A program made the position numbers and the translations under genes. Shown in pieces: positions 42,585-50,053 of a stretch of 64,000 nucleotides of DNA. The notes below the pieces were generated by a model, which worked only from the letters and a program-made list of their open reading frames with translations, was not told the DNA's origin and made no database searches. This stretch comes from Planctomycetota bacterium (lineage in GTDB: Bacteria > Planctomycetota > MHYJ01 > JACPRB01), in the NCBI GenBank assembly GCA_016209705.1, contig JACQVR010000091.1, positions 24,657 to 88,656 on the forward strand, given 5' to 3'. The first letter of the stretch is position 1. Each line of letters opens with the position of its first letter.

Positions 42585-45017
42585 TCATGGAGCGGTCGCT
42601 TCGAAAGAGATCGGCACGGCGTCGATCGATTCCTCGCGCCCATCCTCCCAGGTCACGCGCACCGTCCACGTGGCTCGGTAGAGCCCAGGCGCCGGAGGCT
42701 CGGGCAGGGTGAACAAGCCGCCCACGTACTCGTCGCGGCGCAAGACGTAGCGATGCGACGCCGCGTCCGACGCTGAGGAGGCGATCGTGGCCGCGCCCAT
42801 GATCTGGAGCCCGATGGCGGGGTTGCTGCGGATGGAAAAGGCCACCTCTTTTTCGCGGTCGTTCACGAGCTTCCAGCCGAGCCGCAGCGGCTCACCCACG
42901 CGGGCCTTCTCCGGAGCCAGGAGAACGGCTTGCAGCGGAGTGTCGGCGTGCGTCTTGCGGAACCAGGCGGTCCACGCGGCCCGGTCCAAGCCGTAGTCTT
43001 GGCGGGTACGCACGGCCAGCTTCGCGCCCGCGAGCGACGCCAGTTCGGGCATCGAATCGCCGAGCGCGCCCAGAAGCGCCTTCAGGGCGGTCGGATGGGG
43101 GATTTTCCCGAGCGCTTCAATGGCCGCTCGGCGGACGCCGGAATGGGGATGAGCCAGGCATTGATCCAGGGCGGGAACGGCCAGGGGATCCGTCGTAGCC
43201 GCGATGGCGTCGGTGTCGGCGGAGTCGGCCCACTGTTTCAGGCGGTCGCGATAGGTGGATTCCTCGCTCGAGCGGCGCCGCCGCAAATCCTGCTCCAGGT
43301 CGCGCAGGAGATTCCGCCGGTGGGGATCTTTGACCCAGCGTTTCGCCCGGTCCAGGACCGACAACGCGTCGATCACCCGTCCGGACTGATCGAGGCTTGT
43401 GGCCCGTTCCAGCTCTTCCTTGACGTACAGCGATTCGAGGCGGTCCCGGTCGGGACGCAGCTCCATCGCGGCCAGGCTCCAGGGGTACGGTTCGAGGACT
43501 TCGTCGTAGCAGAGCATCGCGTCCACGTAGCTCTTTTGCAGTTGGAGGTCCAGCAGGCGCGGGCGGATCGCGGAGAGTCGGCTGCGCGCCTTCGCTTCAT
43601 AGAAGGCGGCCGTTCCCAGGATCGCGGCGAAGAGGGCGAGGACGGTGAGGACCCGCGCGAGGCGGCGCCGCCGGCGCCTGCGGTCATAGGCCCCCGATTC
43701 GAGGTCCTGGCGAAGCTGGCGCGCTTCCTCGTGATCCGGATTCAGCTTGAGGATCGTGCGGCAAAGGTCGTACGCCGTGGCTCGATCCTTCCGGTCCAGT
43801 GCCCTGGCCAGCAGCTTGCGATAGAACTCGATTGCGTCTTTCTTGTCGCCCAGATGGCGCGCGATTTCCGCCAGCGATTCGAGGAGCGGCGTTTCCTGTC
43901 CGATGAATTTGAGCAGGCGGGCGTAGATCTCCCGCGCCTTTTCCGGAAGCCCGGCTCGCTTGCAGGCTCGAGCCAGGGCTTCGCCCGTCGAGAGCGCCTC
44001 TTCTTTGCGGCCCAAGCGGATGTACAGATCGAAGACGCGCTCCTGGGCGTACATGTCGTTCGGAGAGAGGGTCGAAATCTTCTGATACGCGTCCAGAGCT
44101 TCCTCGAAGTGCTCGGCTTCGGCTTGGCTCGAAGCCAGGAGCCGATAATGGGTGATGGCCTGGGCGCGGTCGCCCAAAGATTCGAAGCCGCGGGCCGCGA
44201 GCTGTCTCAACGCGGGATTGTTGCGCTCGTGCTCCAGACCGTACAGCGCCAGCTTGACCGAGGATTTCCAATCGCCCGCCGCGGCGTATCGCGTCGCGCG
44301 GTCGCAGGCTTCGGCGGGAGACAGAGGTCGCGCCGCGCCCGAGCGGATCAGCGCCGCCGCCGCTTTCATGACCGTGAATTGACCGAGCCGCGTCAAGTCC
44401 ATGATCTCGTTCAGCGAACGTTCGCCGTTCATGAGGGATGCCATCCGTTGCGTCATAGGGTCCGCCGAGTCGCCGCCTTCGGCGACCAGAATCTCCGCGG
44501 CGGAAAGGATGGTCTTGCGCGTCTCTTCCCATTCATCCTGGCGGCGCAACGCTTCCATGACCAGGGCATCGACGGGGAGGCGGCATTCGTGGTCGAGCTG
44601 ATCGACGTCGAAGGAATCGTCGCCGGGCTCATCCTCGGTGAATTCGAACCGCGCCTCTTTCCAGAGGAAGACGTCGCAGACGTGCTCCATCATCTGCTGT
44701 TCGAGGGCCTTGCGAATGTCCTCCTTGTGGATCCGCCCTTTCTTGGCGAGCTGCCGCAGTATCCGGACTTCCGACCCGCGGGAGTCGGGCGGAGGAAGAT
44801 CCGAGGGAGCGATGGTTCCCAGCGCGAGCAGGCCGTTGAGGCGGGACGGACCGGCGCCGGGCCCGAGTCCTACGAGTCGAATCGCTCCCTTTTCGAACCA
44901 AAAACGGATGGAACGCGTGTGCGTCTGGATCAGGAGCGTGCCCGTCTTCTCGTTCATCGCGAGATCCTGGAGGACGTTCGCGAGGCTGAGACTGCGGATG
45001 TCGCCTTTGAGGCTCAT
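42585..45017 (-). CDS. PATAN (DUF4388)-TPR-HEAT membrane protein
   Basis: 810 residues. PATAN/DUF4388 domain about 1-115 (MSLKGDIRSLSLANVLQDLA and IRFWFEKGAIRLVG), a regulatory module linked to surface behaviour and gliding in other phyla. Helical/TPR region about 215-440 (ALYGLEHERNNPALRQLAAR, EEALDAYQKISTLSPNDMYA). Arg-rich stretch and one span near 450-468 (VLTVLALFAAILGTAAF). HEAT repeats about 610-690 (HPHSGVRRAAIEALGKIPHP) ending in AAWTAWFRK. C-terminal Ig-like domain. The promoter TTGGAC-17-TACACT lies 8 nt before ATG 45017, so it is leaderless. Confidence 0.82.
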   Translation of the reverse strand: MSLKGDIRSLSLANVLQDLAMNEKTGTLLIQTHTRSIRFWFEKGAIRLVGLGPGAGPSRLNGLLALGTIAPSDLPPPDSRGSEVRILRQLAKKGRIHKEDIRKALEQQMMEHVCDVFLWKEARFEFTEDEPGDDSFDVDQLDHECRLPVDALVMEALRRQDEWEETRKTILSAAEILVAEGGDSADPMTQRMASLMNGERSLNEIMDLTRLGQFTVMKAAAALIRSGAARPLSPAEACDRATRYAAAGDWKSSVKLALYGLEHERNNPALRQLAARGFESLGDRAQAITHYRLLASSQAEAEHFEEALDAYQKISTLSPNDMYAQERVFDLYIRLGRKEEALSTGEALARACKRAGLPEKAREIYARLLKFIGQETPLLESLAEIARHLGDKKDAIEFYRKLLARALDRKDRATAYDLCRTILKLNPDHEEARQLRQDLESGAYDRRRRRRRLARVLTVLALFAAILGTAAFYEAKARSRLSAIRPRLLDLQLQKSYVDAMLCYDEVLEPYPWSLAAMELRPDRDRLESLYVKEELERATSLDQSGRVIDALSVLDRAKRWVKDPHRRNLLRDLEQDLRRRRSSEESTYRDRLKQWADSADTDAIAATTDPLAVPALDQCLAHPHSGVRRAAIEALGKIPHPTALKALLGALGDSMPELASLAGAKLAVRTRQDYGLDRAAWTAWFRKTHADTPLQAVLLAPEKARVGEPLRLGWKLVNDREKEVAFSIRSNPAIGLQIMGAATIASSASDAASHRYVLRRDEYVGGLFTLPEPPAPGLYRATWTVRVTWEDGREESIDAVPISFEATAP

Positions 45018-45025
45018 AGGACGAA

Positions 45026-45054
45026 AGTGTAAGGTCTCAACCTCCGCCGTCCAA
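45026..45054 (-). promoter_or_regulatory. Leaderless promoter of the PATAN-HEAT gene
   Basis: Reverse strand TTGGAC (45054-45049), 17 bp, TACACT (45031-45026), then 8 nt to ATG 45017. The promoter lies inside the gap after the upstream SIS-domain gene (ends 45069). Confidence 0.6.
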
Positions 45055-45068
45055 GGGGGAGTTCGTCA

Positions 45069-45623
45069 TCATTCCAGATTCGCGTGGCGGCGGCGGAGCT
45101 TTCGCGACGATATGCCGAGATTGTCCTTGAGAGCCAGGATGATCGAGTCCAGGTAGACGAACAGGGTTTGTTCGAAGAGGGAACGGGCCGGCTGGCGGGT
45201 ACGGATTCCATGGGCTCGATCCCGGGCCTCCAGGGGAACCGGCAGGACGATCGTCTGGCGGGCCAGTCGTCCCAGGCGCGAGGCCGACCGCGCGGTCAGC
45301 GCGATGCATCGGGCGCCGATCCGGCGCGCCCGTTGCGCCATGTAGACGGTCAGCTCCGTGGCGCCGGTGCCGGAGCAGGCGATCAAGATGTCGCCTCGGG
45401 ATATGCCCGGCGCGGTGATTTCGTCGGCCAGGTGTACCTCCCAGCCGAGGTGCATGAGCCTCTGTCCGAAGGCTTTGACGACCAATCCGCTGCGCCCGAC
45501 GCCGGTGATGTAGATGCGCCTGGCGCGGCGGAGCTCGCGAAGAAAACGCCGGGTGTCCGCGTCTTCGATCCGGTCGAGGGCCCCGGCGACTTCGCGAAGA
45601 ATGACCCAGTGATAGGCGCGCAT
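45069..45623 (-). CDS. 6-phospho-3-hexuloisomerase-like SIS protein
   Basis: 184 residues from ATG 45623. The SIS core reads RRARRIYITGVGRSGLVVKA and FGQRLMHLGWEVHLADEITA, with DILIACSGTGATELTVYMA, and the end has ARSLFEQTLFVYLDSIILAL and SSRKLRRRHANLE. This ending is diagnostic of 6-phospho-3-hexuloisomerase (PHI/HxlB) over sugar isomerases in general. PHI converts hexulose 6-phosphate to fructose 6-phosphate in the ribulose monophosphate pathway; its partner synthase HPS is not in the window. No Shine-Dalgarno is seen. A heptamer repeat lies directly upstream. Confidence 0.85.
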   Translation of the reverse strand: MRAYHWVILREVAGALDRIEDADTRRFLRELRRARRIYITGVGRSGLVVKAFGQRLMHLGWEVHLADEITAPGISRGDILIACSGTGATELTVYMAQRARRIGARCIALTARSASRLGRLARQTIVLPVPLEARDRAHGIRTRQPARSLFEQTLFVYLDSIILALKDNLGISSRKLRRRHANLE

Positions 45624-45630
45624 GGGAGGA

Positions 45631-45701
45631 AGCTTGTACCGGTAGCTTGAAGCTTGGTGCGGCTTGGAGCTACGAGCCAAGAGCACCTAGCTGCGAGCAC
45701 C
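45631..45701. repeat. Heptamer-phased repeat filling the PHI-pyrK spacer
   Basis: AGCTTGA AGCTTGG (45644-45657) on one side and GAGCTAC GAGCCAA GAGCACC TAGCTGC GAGCACC (45667-45701) on the other, in 7-bp phase. It occupies the gap between the PHI gene start and the pyrK stop. The AGCTTG core is the same as at 16786-16853. Confidence 0.8.
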
Positions 45702-45706
45702 CAACA

Positions 45707-46534
45707 TTACCCCACAACCAACTTTGCCGCATCATACGTCGGTCCTTCCCAGCAGATGCGGGAATAACGCCAGTCTTCTTCTCCAGCGGTCACCTTCGTC
45801 ACGCACGCGCCGCAGGCTCCCAGCGCGCAGCCCATGCGCCGTTCCATGGAGACCTCGCAGGGAAGGTCGTGGGTCCTCGCGACGTTCATGACCTCGCGGA
45901 GCATGGGGTCGGGCCCGCACGCGTAGACCATGGCGCGCTTCGACTTCACGTGTCGCAGTGTGGAGCGCATCAAGTCCGTGACCATGCCTTTCCGGCCTCG
46001 CGATCCGTCGTCGGTGGCCGCATGGACTTCCACGCCGACGTCGGGAAATTCATCGATGCCGTAGAGCATCGACTCCGTGCGGGCGCCGAAGAGAAGCAGC
46101 CGCCGGGTCCGATCGCCGGACTCGCGTAGCTGGCGGGTGAAATGATAGAACGGAGCGATGCCGACGCCGCCCGCGACGAACAGATAGAGGTCCCGATCCG
46201 GGCGAGGCGTGAAGCCGTGGCCGAGCGGGCCCAGGAATCCCACGCTATCCAAGGGTTGCTTCTCCGCCAGGAGGGCTGTTCCTTTGCCGACGACGGTGTA
46301 CACCAGCGTCAGGTTCGTCCAGGCGTCTTGAAACGGCTGGACATCCCAGAACGTGAAGGGACGGCGCAGCAATGGATCGAAGGACGTTTCGTCGCACCGC
46401 AGATGGGCGAACTGGCCCGCGGCGACCGGGCCGCGAACGGGCGCGGCCAACGTCATGCGCATGCAGTTGGGAGCGAGACGGTCCTGGCGGACCACGTAGG
46501 CGGGCCCGTCGTACAGATCCGGGTTCAAGGGCAT
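45707..46534 (-). CDS. pyrK: Dihydroorotate dehydrogenase electron-transfer subunit
   Basis: 275 residues. FAD-binding half with LLRRPFTFWDVQP, NAD-binding half with LYLFVAGGVGIAPFYHFTRQ and MVYACGPDPMLREVM, and a C-terminal 2Fe-2S site GCALGACGACV...RIC (C-x4-C-x2-C-x16-C). With PyrD class 1B it passes electrons from orotate synthesis to NAD. pyrD is not adjacent. It is divergent from suhB; the two promoters overlap and a TACAAT box lies 8 nt before ATG 46534. Confidence 0.92.
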   Translation of the reverse strand: MPLNPDLYDGPAYVVRQDRLAPNCMRMTLAAPVRGPVAAGQFAHLRCDETSFDPLLRRPFTFWDVQPFQDAWTNLTLVYTVVGKGTALLAEKQPLDSVGFLGPLGHGFTPRPDRDLYLFVAGGVGIAPFYHFTRQLRESGDRTRRLLLFGARTESMLYGIDEFPDVGVEVHAATDDGSRGRKGMVTDLMRSTLRHVKSKRAMVYACGPDPMLREVMNVARTHDLPCEVSMERRMGCALGACGACVTKVTAGEEDWRYSRICWEGPTYDAAKLVVG

Positions 46535-46542
46535 GGCGCGGC

Positions 46543-46572
46543 ATTGTAACAGCCGGACGCATCCTTTATAAG
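46543..46572. promoter_or_regulatory. Overlapping divergent promoters for pyrK and suhB
   Basis: Forward: TTGTAA (46544-46549), 17 bp, TATAAG (46567-46572), 9 nt to ATG 46582. Reverse: TACAAT (46548-46543), 8 nt to ATG 46534, with only a weak -35. The forward -35 and the reverse -10 are the same bases (ATTGTA), so the two polymerases should compete. Only 47 bp separate the two start codons. Confidence 0.6.
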
Positions 46573-46581
46573 AGGGCTTCG

Positions 46582-47376
46582 ATGAGAGGGGACCTGATCC
46601 GCCGGGCGGCCGCCGTGGCCCGGCGGCTGGCCGTGGAAGCCGGGACGTTTCTCTTGAGCCGGTTGCGTGAACGGCGGAGCATCTCGCACAAGGCCGGCCG
46701 CGGCAATCTCGTCACGGACATGGATCGCGCCTCCGAGCGGCTGATTCTCCGCGGCTTGCGTCGCTCCTTCCCGGCGCACGCGATCGTCGCCGAGGAAAGC
46801 GGCGTGTCCGGCGACGCTGAGTTTCGCTGGTACGTGGACCCTCTGGATGGCACCACCAACTACGCGCACGGCTTCCCTCTTTTTTGCGTTTCGATCGCCT
46901 TCGAAGTGCGCGGGCGAATGGAGTGTGGAACGGTGTATGGTCCGGCCTTGGATGAGCTTTACGAGGGGATCCGGGGTGGGGGAGCGCGCCGGAACGGCCG
47001 GGTCGTGCGCGTGTCGCGGCAGTCCCGCCTGTCGGACGCCCTCCTGTGCACCGGCTTCTCGTACGATCCGCGGATCCGCCGGCGGAACATGAAGTTGTGG
47101 AACGCGTTCCTCCCGCGGGCGCAGGCGGTGCGGCGCGTCGGGTCCGCCGCCCTGGACCTGTGCTTCACCGCGGCGGGAGTCTACGACGGATTTTGGGAAA
47201 TGAGCCTCGGCCCCTGGGACGTGGCCGCCGCCGCGCTGATCGCCCGCGAGGCCGGGGCCAAGGTCACCGATTTCTGCGGCGGTCCGCTGGATCTCGATAA
47301 GGGAGACGTCCTGGCGGCGAATCCCCGCCTGCACGCGGCGATGAAGGCGATCATGCTTCGTTACAATAAGTTTTGA
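46582..47376 (+). CDS. suhB: Inositol-1-monophosphatase family protein
   Basis: 264 residues from ATG 46582. The metal-binding motifs VAEESG near 74, WYVDPLDGTTNYAHGFPLFC near 88 and GPWDVAAAALIAREAGAKV near 212 are complete. It dephosphorylates myo-inositol-phosphate or related phosphates (NADP, fructose bisphosphate) in the cytoplasm. The C-terminus RYNKF and the TGA stop (47374-47376) are encoded inside the palindrome array that begins at 47360, so repeat DNA has replaced or extended the natural end. Confidence 0.92.
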   Translation: MRGDLIRRAAAVARRLAVEAGTFLLSRLRERRSISHKAGRGNLVTDMDRASERLILRGLRRSFPAHAIVAEESGVSGDAEFRWYVDPLDGTTNYAHGFPLFCVSIAFEVRGRMECGTVYGPALDELYEGIRGGGARRNGRVVRVSRQSRLSDALLCTGFSYDPRIRRRNMKLWNAFLPRAQAVRRVGSAALDLCFTAAGVYDGFWEMSLGPWDVAAAALIAREAGAKVTDFCGGPLDLDKGDVLAANPRLHAAMKAIMLRYNKF

Positions 47377-47452
47377 GAATTATTCGTAACGTTACAAAAT
47401 ATTTTCAAAACTTATTGTAACGTTACGAATAATTTTGAGATAATATTGTAAC
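47360..47452. repeat. Triple array of the 31-bp palindrome (P4a, P4b, P4c)
   Basis: Three 31-bp copies in direct contact: 47360-47390, 47391-47421, 47422-47452, each GTTAC...GTAAC. Orientation by the asymmetric centre alternates: forward, reverse, forward. The first overlaps the end of suhB, and the third ends at the base before ATG 47453. No spacers, so not a CRISPR. P4c supplies a TAATAT box 6 nt before the ATG. Confidence 0.9.
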
Positions 47453-49075
47453 ATGAGTCCGGAACTGGCGAAGATCGTGAAGATGCTGGAGGGGGGATCG
47501 GCGGAGCTGCGGTGCGCGGCGGCGATGGTGATCGGGGAGTTGCGGCCCGACGAGCCGGCCGCGCGCAAGGCGCTTCTGGCGGCGCTCAAGTCGGACAACG
47601 ACTCCGTCCGCCTGTACGCCGTGGAAGCGTTGGGTCGCATCGATCCGCGCCAGGCCGCGCCGCATCTGGTCCCTTTCCTGGCGGGATCGCCCAACCTCCG
47701 CGCGCGCGTGCAGCAGATCCTGTCCGGCCTGGGCGAGGAGATCGTCCCGCTGCTCCGCAAGCAGATCGACAAAGCCGCCCCCCGCCTTCGATCCGGAATT
47801 CTTGAGGTGCTCGGCCAGTTCAAAACCGTCGACCTCAGCGATACGCTCTTCGATTCGCTCGGTGACCCGGATCCGGAGGTGGTGCGGCAGGCCGGCGCCG
47901 CCCTCCGATCGCGGTTCGAAGGCCTGCCCGCCGGGGACCGCGACAAAGCGGCGCGACAGGTGATGGCGTTCCTGGCGTCGCCGAAGGCGCGCAAGTCTCC
48001 CATCGCGTCGATGACCGGGCTTCAGATCCTACAGTCGCTCAAGTCGCCCTCGGCCATCCGGACGTATCTGGAGCTGGCGGATCCCAAGCGGGAAGCCGGA
48101 GTCCGTTCGACCGCCCTCGCCGCGCTGGCCGATGCGGACCTTTCGGGCGAGGAATCGCGGGTGGTCCGGAAGCTTCTGCCGTTGCTCGAAGAGGAGGATC
48201 AGGCCCACGTCGTGTCGCCGGCGCTTCAGGCGCTGGCGAAGCTGGAGGTGGGGAAGGACGAGGCCGAACGCGTCTTCAAGCTCCTGCGAAGCCAGCATCC
48301 GGCGGTGCGGCTGTTCGCCGTGCGGTCTCTGGGGACGTTGGGGGGGGCGCGCGCCGCGGAGGGGCTGATCGAAGGATTGTTCAGCCCGGACGCCCGCATC
48401 GCGGAGGAAGCGGCCGTCGCCCTGCGGGGCAACGCCGGGTTCGCCCCAGCGGTGCTGAGGGCGCTGGACCGGGAAAAGGACGTGAACCGGGCCTGGAAGC
48501 TGGCGAACCTCTTGCGGGGATACCGCGACGTCCTGGATGCCGCCGCTCTTAAGTCGTTCCTGAAACGATGCCTATCTCTGCACGAGAAGCGAGAGGGTCC
48601 CTTTCAGGTCTATTTCGAGGTGCTTCGCGGCGCGGCGCCCGCGGTGCTCCGCGACGCCCTTGTCCAGCGCGGCCGGGAAATGCTCCGGAAGAAGAAATGG
48701 GAAGACGCGGATCGCACGATGCGGCTGTTGGAACGCGAGGATCTCGCCACCGGCGAAAGCGATTACGTGCTGGCGGTGGCCATGCTCAAGACGCTCCGGA
48801 AGGATCTGGCCTTGGCCAGCCGGGATCGCAGCAAATCGGCGTTCCTCTTCGGCAAGCTCGTTCGTCGCGGCGAGTATCCGGTGCTGAAGGCGCTGGAACG
48901 GGACGTCGCGGTCTTGGCCGCTCAGGACCTCCTGTACCTCGGGTTCGTTCTCATCGAGCGGACGGGCGCGGAGCGCGATCTGGGGGCGGGCGTCCTCCGC
49001 GTGCTGGTGAAGAAATTCGGCCGTTCGAAGGAAGCGCAGACCGCGAAGGCGAAGCTCAAGACCCAGGGTTTGTAG
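47453..49075 (+). CDS. HEAT-repeat protein
   Basis: 540 residues, no signal peptide or membrane span. HEAT/PBS-lyase-type repeats from the N-terminus: AELRCAAAMVIGELRP, DSVRLYAVEALGRIDPRQAA, NLRARVQQILSGLGEEIVPL, EVVRQAGAALRSRF and PAVRLFAVRSLGTLGGARAA. The last third is helical with a coiled segment (REMLRKKKWEDADRTMRLLE). Probably a cytoplasmic scaffold. The ATG abuts the palindrome array, so its expression may depend on that element. Its last 20 bp overlap the convergent peroxiredoxin gene. Confidence 0.8.
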   Translation: MSPELAKIVKMLEGGSAELRCAAAMVIGELRPDEPAARKALLAALKSDNDSVRLYAVEALGRIDPRQAAPHLVPFLAGSPNLRARVQQILSGLGEEIVPLLRKQIDKAAPRLRSGILEVLGQFKTVDLSDTLFDSLGDPDPEVVRQAGAALRSRFEGLPAGDRDKAARQVMAFLASPKARKSPIASMTGLQILQSLKSPSAIRTYLELADPKREAGVRSTALAALADADLSGEESRVVRKLLPLLEEEDQAHVVSPALQALAKLEVGKDEAERVFKLLRSQHPAVRLFAVRSLGTLGGARAAEGLIEGLFSPDARIAEEAAVALRGNAGFAPAVLRALDREKDVNRAWKLANLLRGYRDVLDAAALKSFLKRCLSLHEKREGPFQVYFEVLRGAAPAVLRDALVQRGREMLRKKKWEDADRTMRLLEREDLATGESDYVLAVAMLKTLRKDLALASRDRSKSAFLFGKLVRRGEYPVLKALERDVAVLAAQDLLYLGFVLIERTGAERDLGAGVLRVLVKKFGRSKEAQTAKAKLKTQGL

Positions 49076-49562
49076 CGAGTCCCTTGACCTCCCGCAGCAG
49101 TTCGTCCCACTGGTCCTTCTTCAGCCCGTACTTCCGGTTCACGAAGCGGATGACGCCTTTCTTGTCGATGAGGACGAACGCGCGAAGGCGCTCCTTGAAG
49201 CCGTACGCCTGATGGACCTTCCGGTCGGGATCCGCGATCAGATCGAAGGGCAGCTCCAGCCCGTCGCAGAACTTCTTATGGGTATCGACGTCGTCCCACG
49301 AGACGCCGAGCACCGCCGTATCCGCTTCCTCGAATGCCTTGTGGCTGTCCCGCAGCTCCTTCATTTCCCGGGTTCAGCCGGGGGTGAAGTCCTTCGGGTA
49401 GAACGCGAGCAGGACGTTTTTCTTGTCCTTGAAGTCGCCGAGCCTGACGGTCTCGCCCTTTTGGTTCTTCGCCTCGAACGCGGGCGCGGCTTGTCCCTTC
49501 TCGATCTTGGGATCGTCCTGCATCATCATCAGGGCGACCCCCAGAGCGGCCACATAATGCAT
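49056..49562 (-). CDS. Peroxiredoxin (AhpC/BCP type), probable selenoprotein with UGA at the peroxidatic site
   Basis: 168 sense codons plus one internal TGA. The frame from ATG 49562 (MHYVAALGVALMMMQDDPK, behind GGAGGG; ATG 49586 is an alternative) gives FEAKNQKGETVRLGDFKDKK and LLAFYPKDFTPG, then TGA (49376-49374), then TREMKELRDSHKAFEEADTA and VLGVSWDDVDTHKKF, in one frame to 49056. In peroxiredoxins the residue after TPG is the peroxidatic Cys (TPGCT), so UGA falls exactly on the catalytic residue. Selenocysteine peroxiredoxins such as PrxU are known in bacteria. A short stem-loop (GCUG-CGGGA-CAGC, 49356-49344) starts 18 nt after the UGA, where a bacterial SECIS is expected. The short hydrophobic N-terminus may be a membrane or export signal. 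Confidence 0.8.
49374..49376 (-). other. In-frame UGA, probable selenocysteine codon
   Basis: Lies between TPG and TREMKEL, in frame with both halves, at the position of the peroxidatic cysteine. UGA differs from Cys codons UGU/UGC by one base, so a point mutation is the alternative. Confidence 0.7.
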
Positions 49563-49582
49563 GTGCAATCCCTCCGCAAGGT

Positions 49583-50053
49583 TCATCGTTCCTCGGTTTC
49601 CAGGATTTGTATGCTGAGGTTTTCGGAAAGCCTTTTCCACACGGCGATGGAAATGTTCGCGTCCGGATCATCTCCTTCTGCCAGCTTGACGTGCGTCGCG
49701 TCAAAGAAATCGCCTTGCATGGCTGCATCCACGGGAGTGCAGCTACCTACCCAGACCTCCACGCAGGCATGCACAACCTACATTCTGCCGATCGCGACCG
49801 GCCCGGTACAGAGTTTCGACGGGATTCCCGAGGCGCGGGCGAGACCCACGGTCCAAAGGGCGTATTCCGTGCAATCACCTTGAAGCGTGCTCATGATCGA
49901 TGCCGCCGTCACGGGTTTCAACTGTAACCGGTAGGCCATGTTCTGTTCGACCCACCGTTCGATGCGCTGCGCGACTCTCCATGAATTTTTCTCGTTTCCC
50001 GCTATTTCCGCGGCCATGGCCGCCGCGATCATGCATGGCGTGACGGATTTCAT
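49583..50053 (-). pseudogene. Transglutaminase-like protein interrupted by TAG
   Basis: ATG 50053 overlaps the SDR stop (ATGA). The frame gives RVAQRIERWVEQNMAYRLQL and STLQGDCTEYALWTVGLARA with the catalytic Cys, then SGIPSKLCTGPVAIGRM and TAG (49780-49778). The same frame continues as VVHACVEVWVGSCTPVDAAM with the catalytic His and Asp region, then QGDFFDATHVKLAEGDDPD, to 49583. The Cys-His-Asp core is therefore complete but split by one nonsense codon. The protein is also short for the family, lacking an N-terminal domain. A sequencing error or rare readthrough is possible; there is no support for a recoded UAG. Confidence 0.78.

Noticed and set aside
47360..47452. CRISPR-like array of three 31-bp repeats
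   Set aside because: Repeats touch without spacers, are palindromic over the full length and alternate in orientation; no cas gene is near.
49778..49780. UAG as pyrrolysine codon
   Set aside because: No pyl genes seen, a single instance, and a transglutaminase family with no known Pyl; nonsense mutation is simpler.
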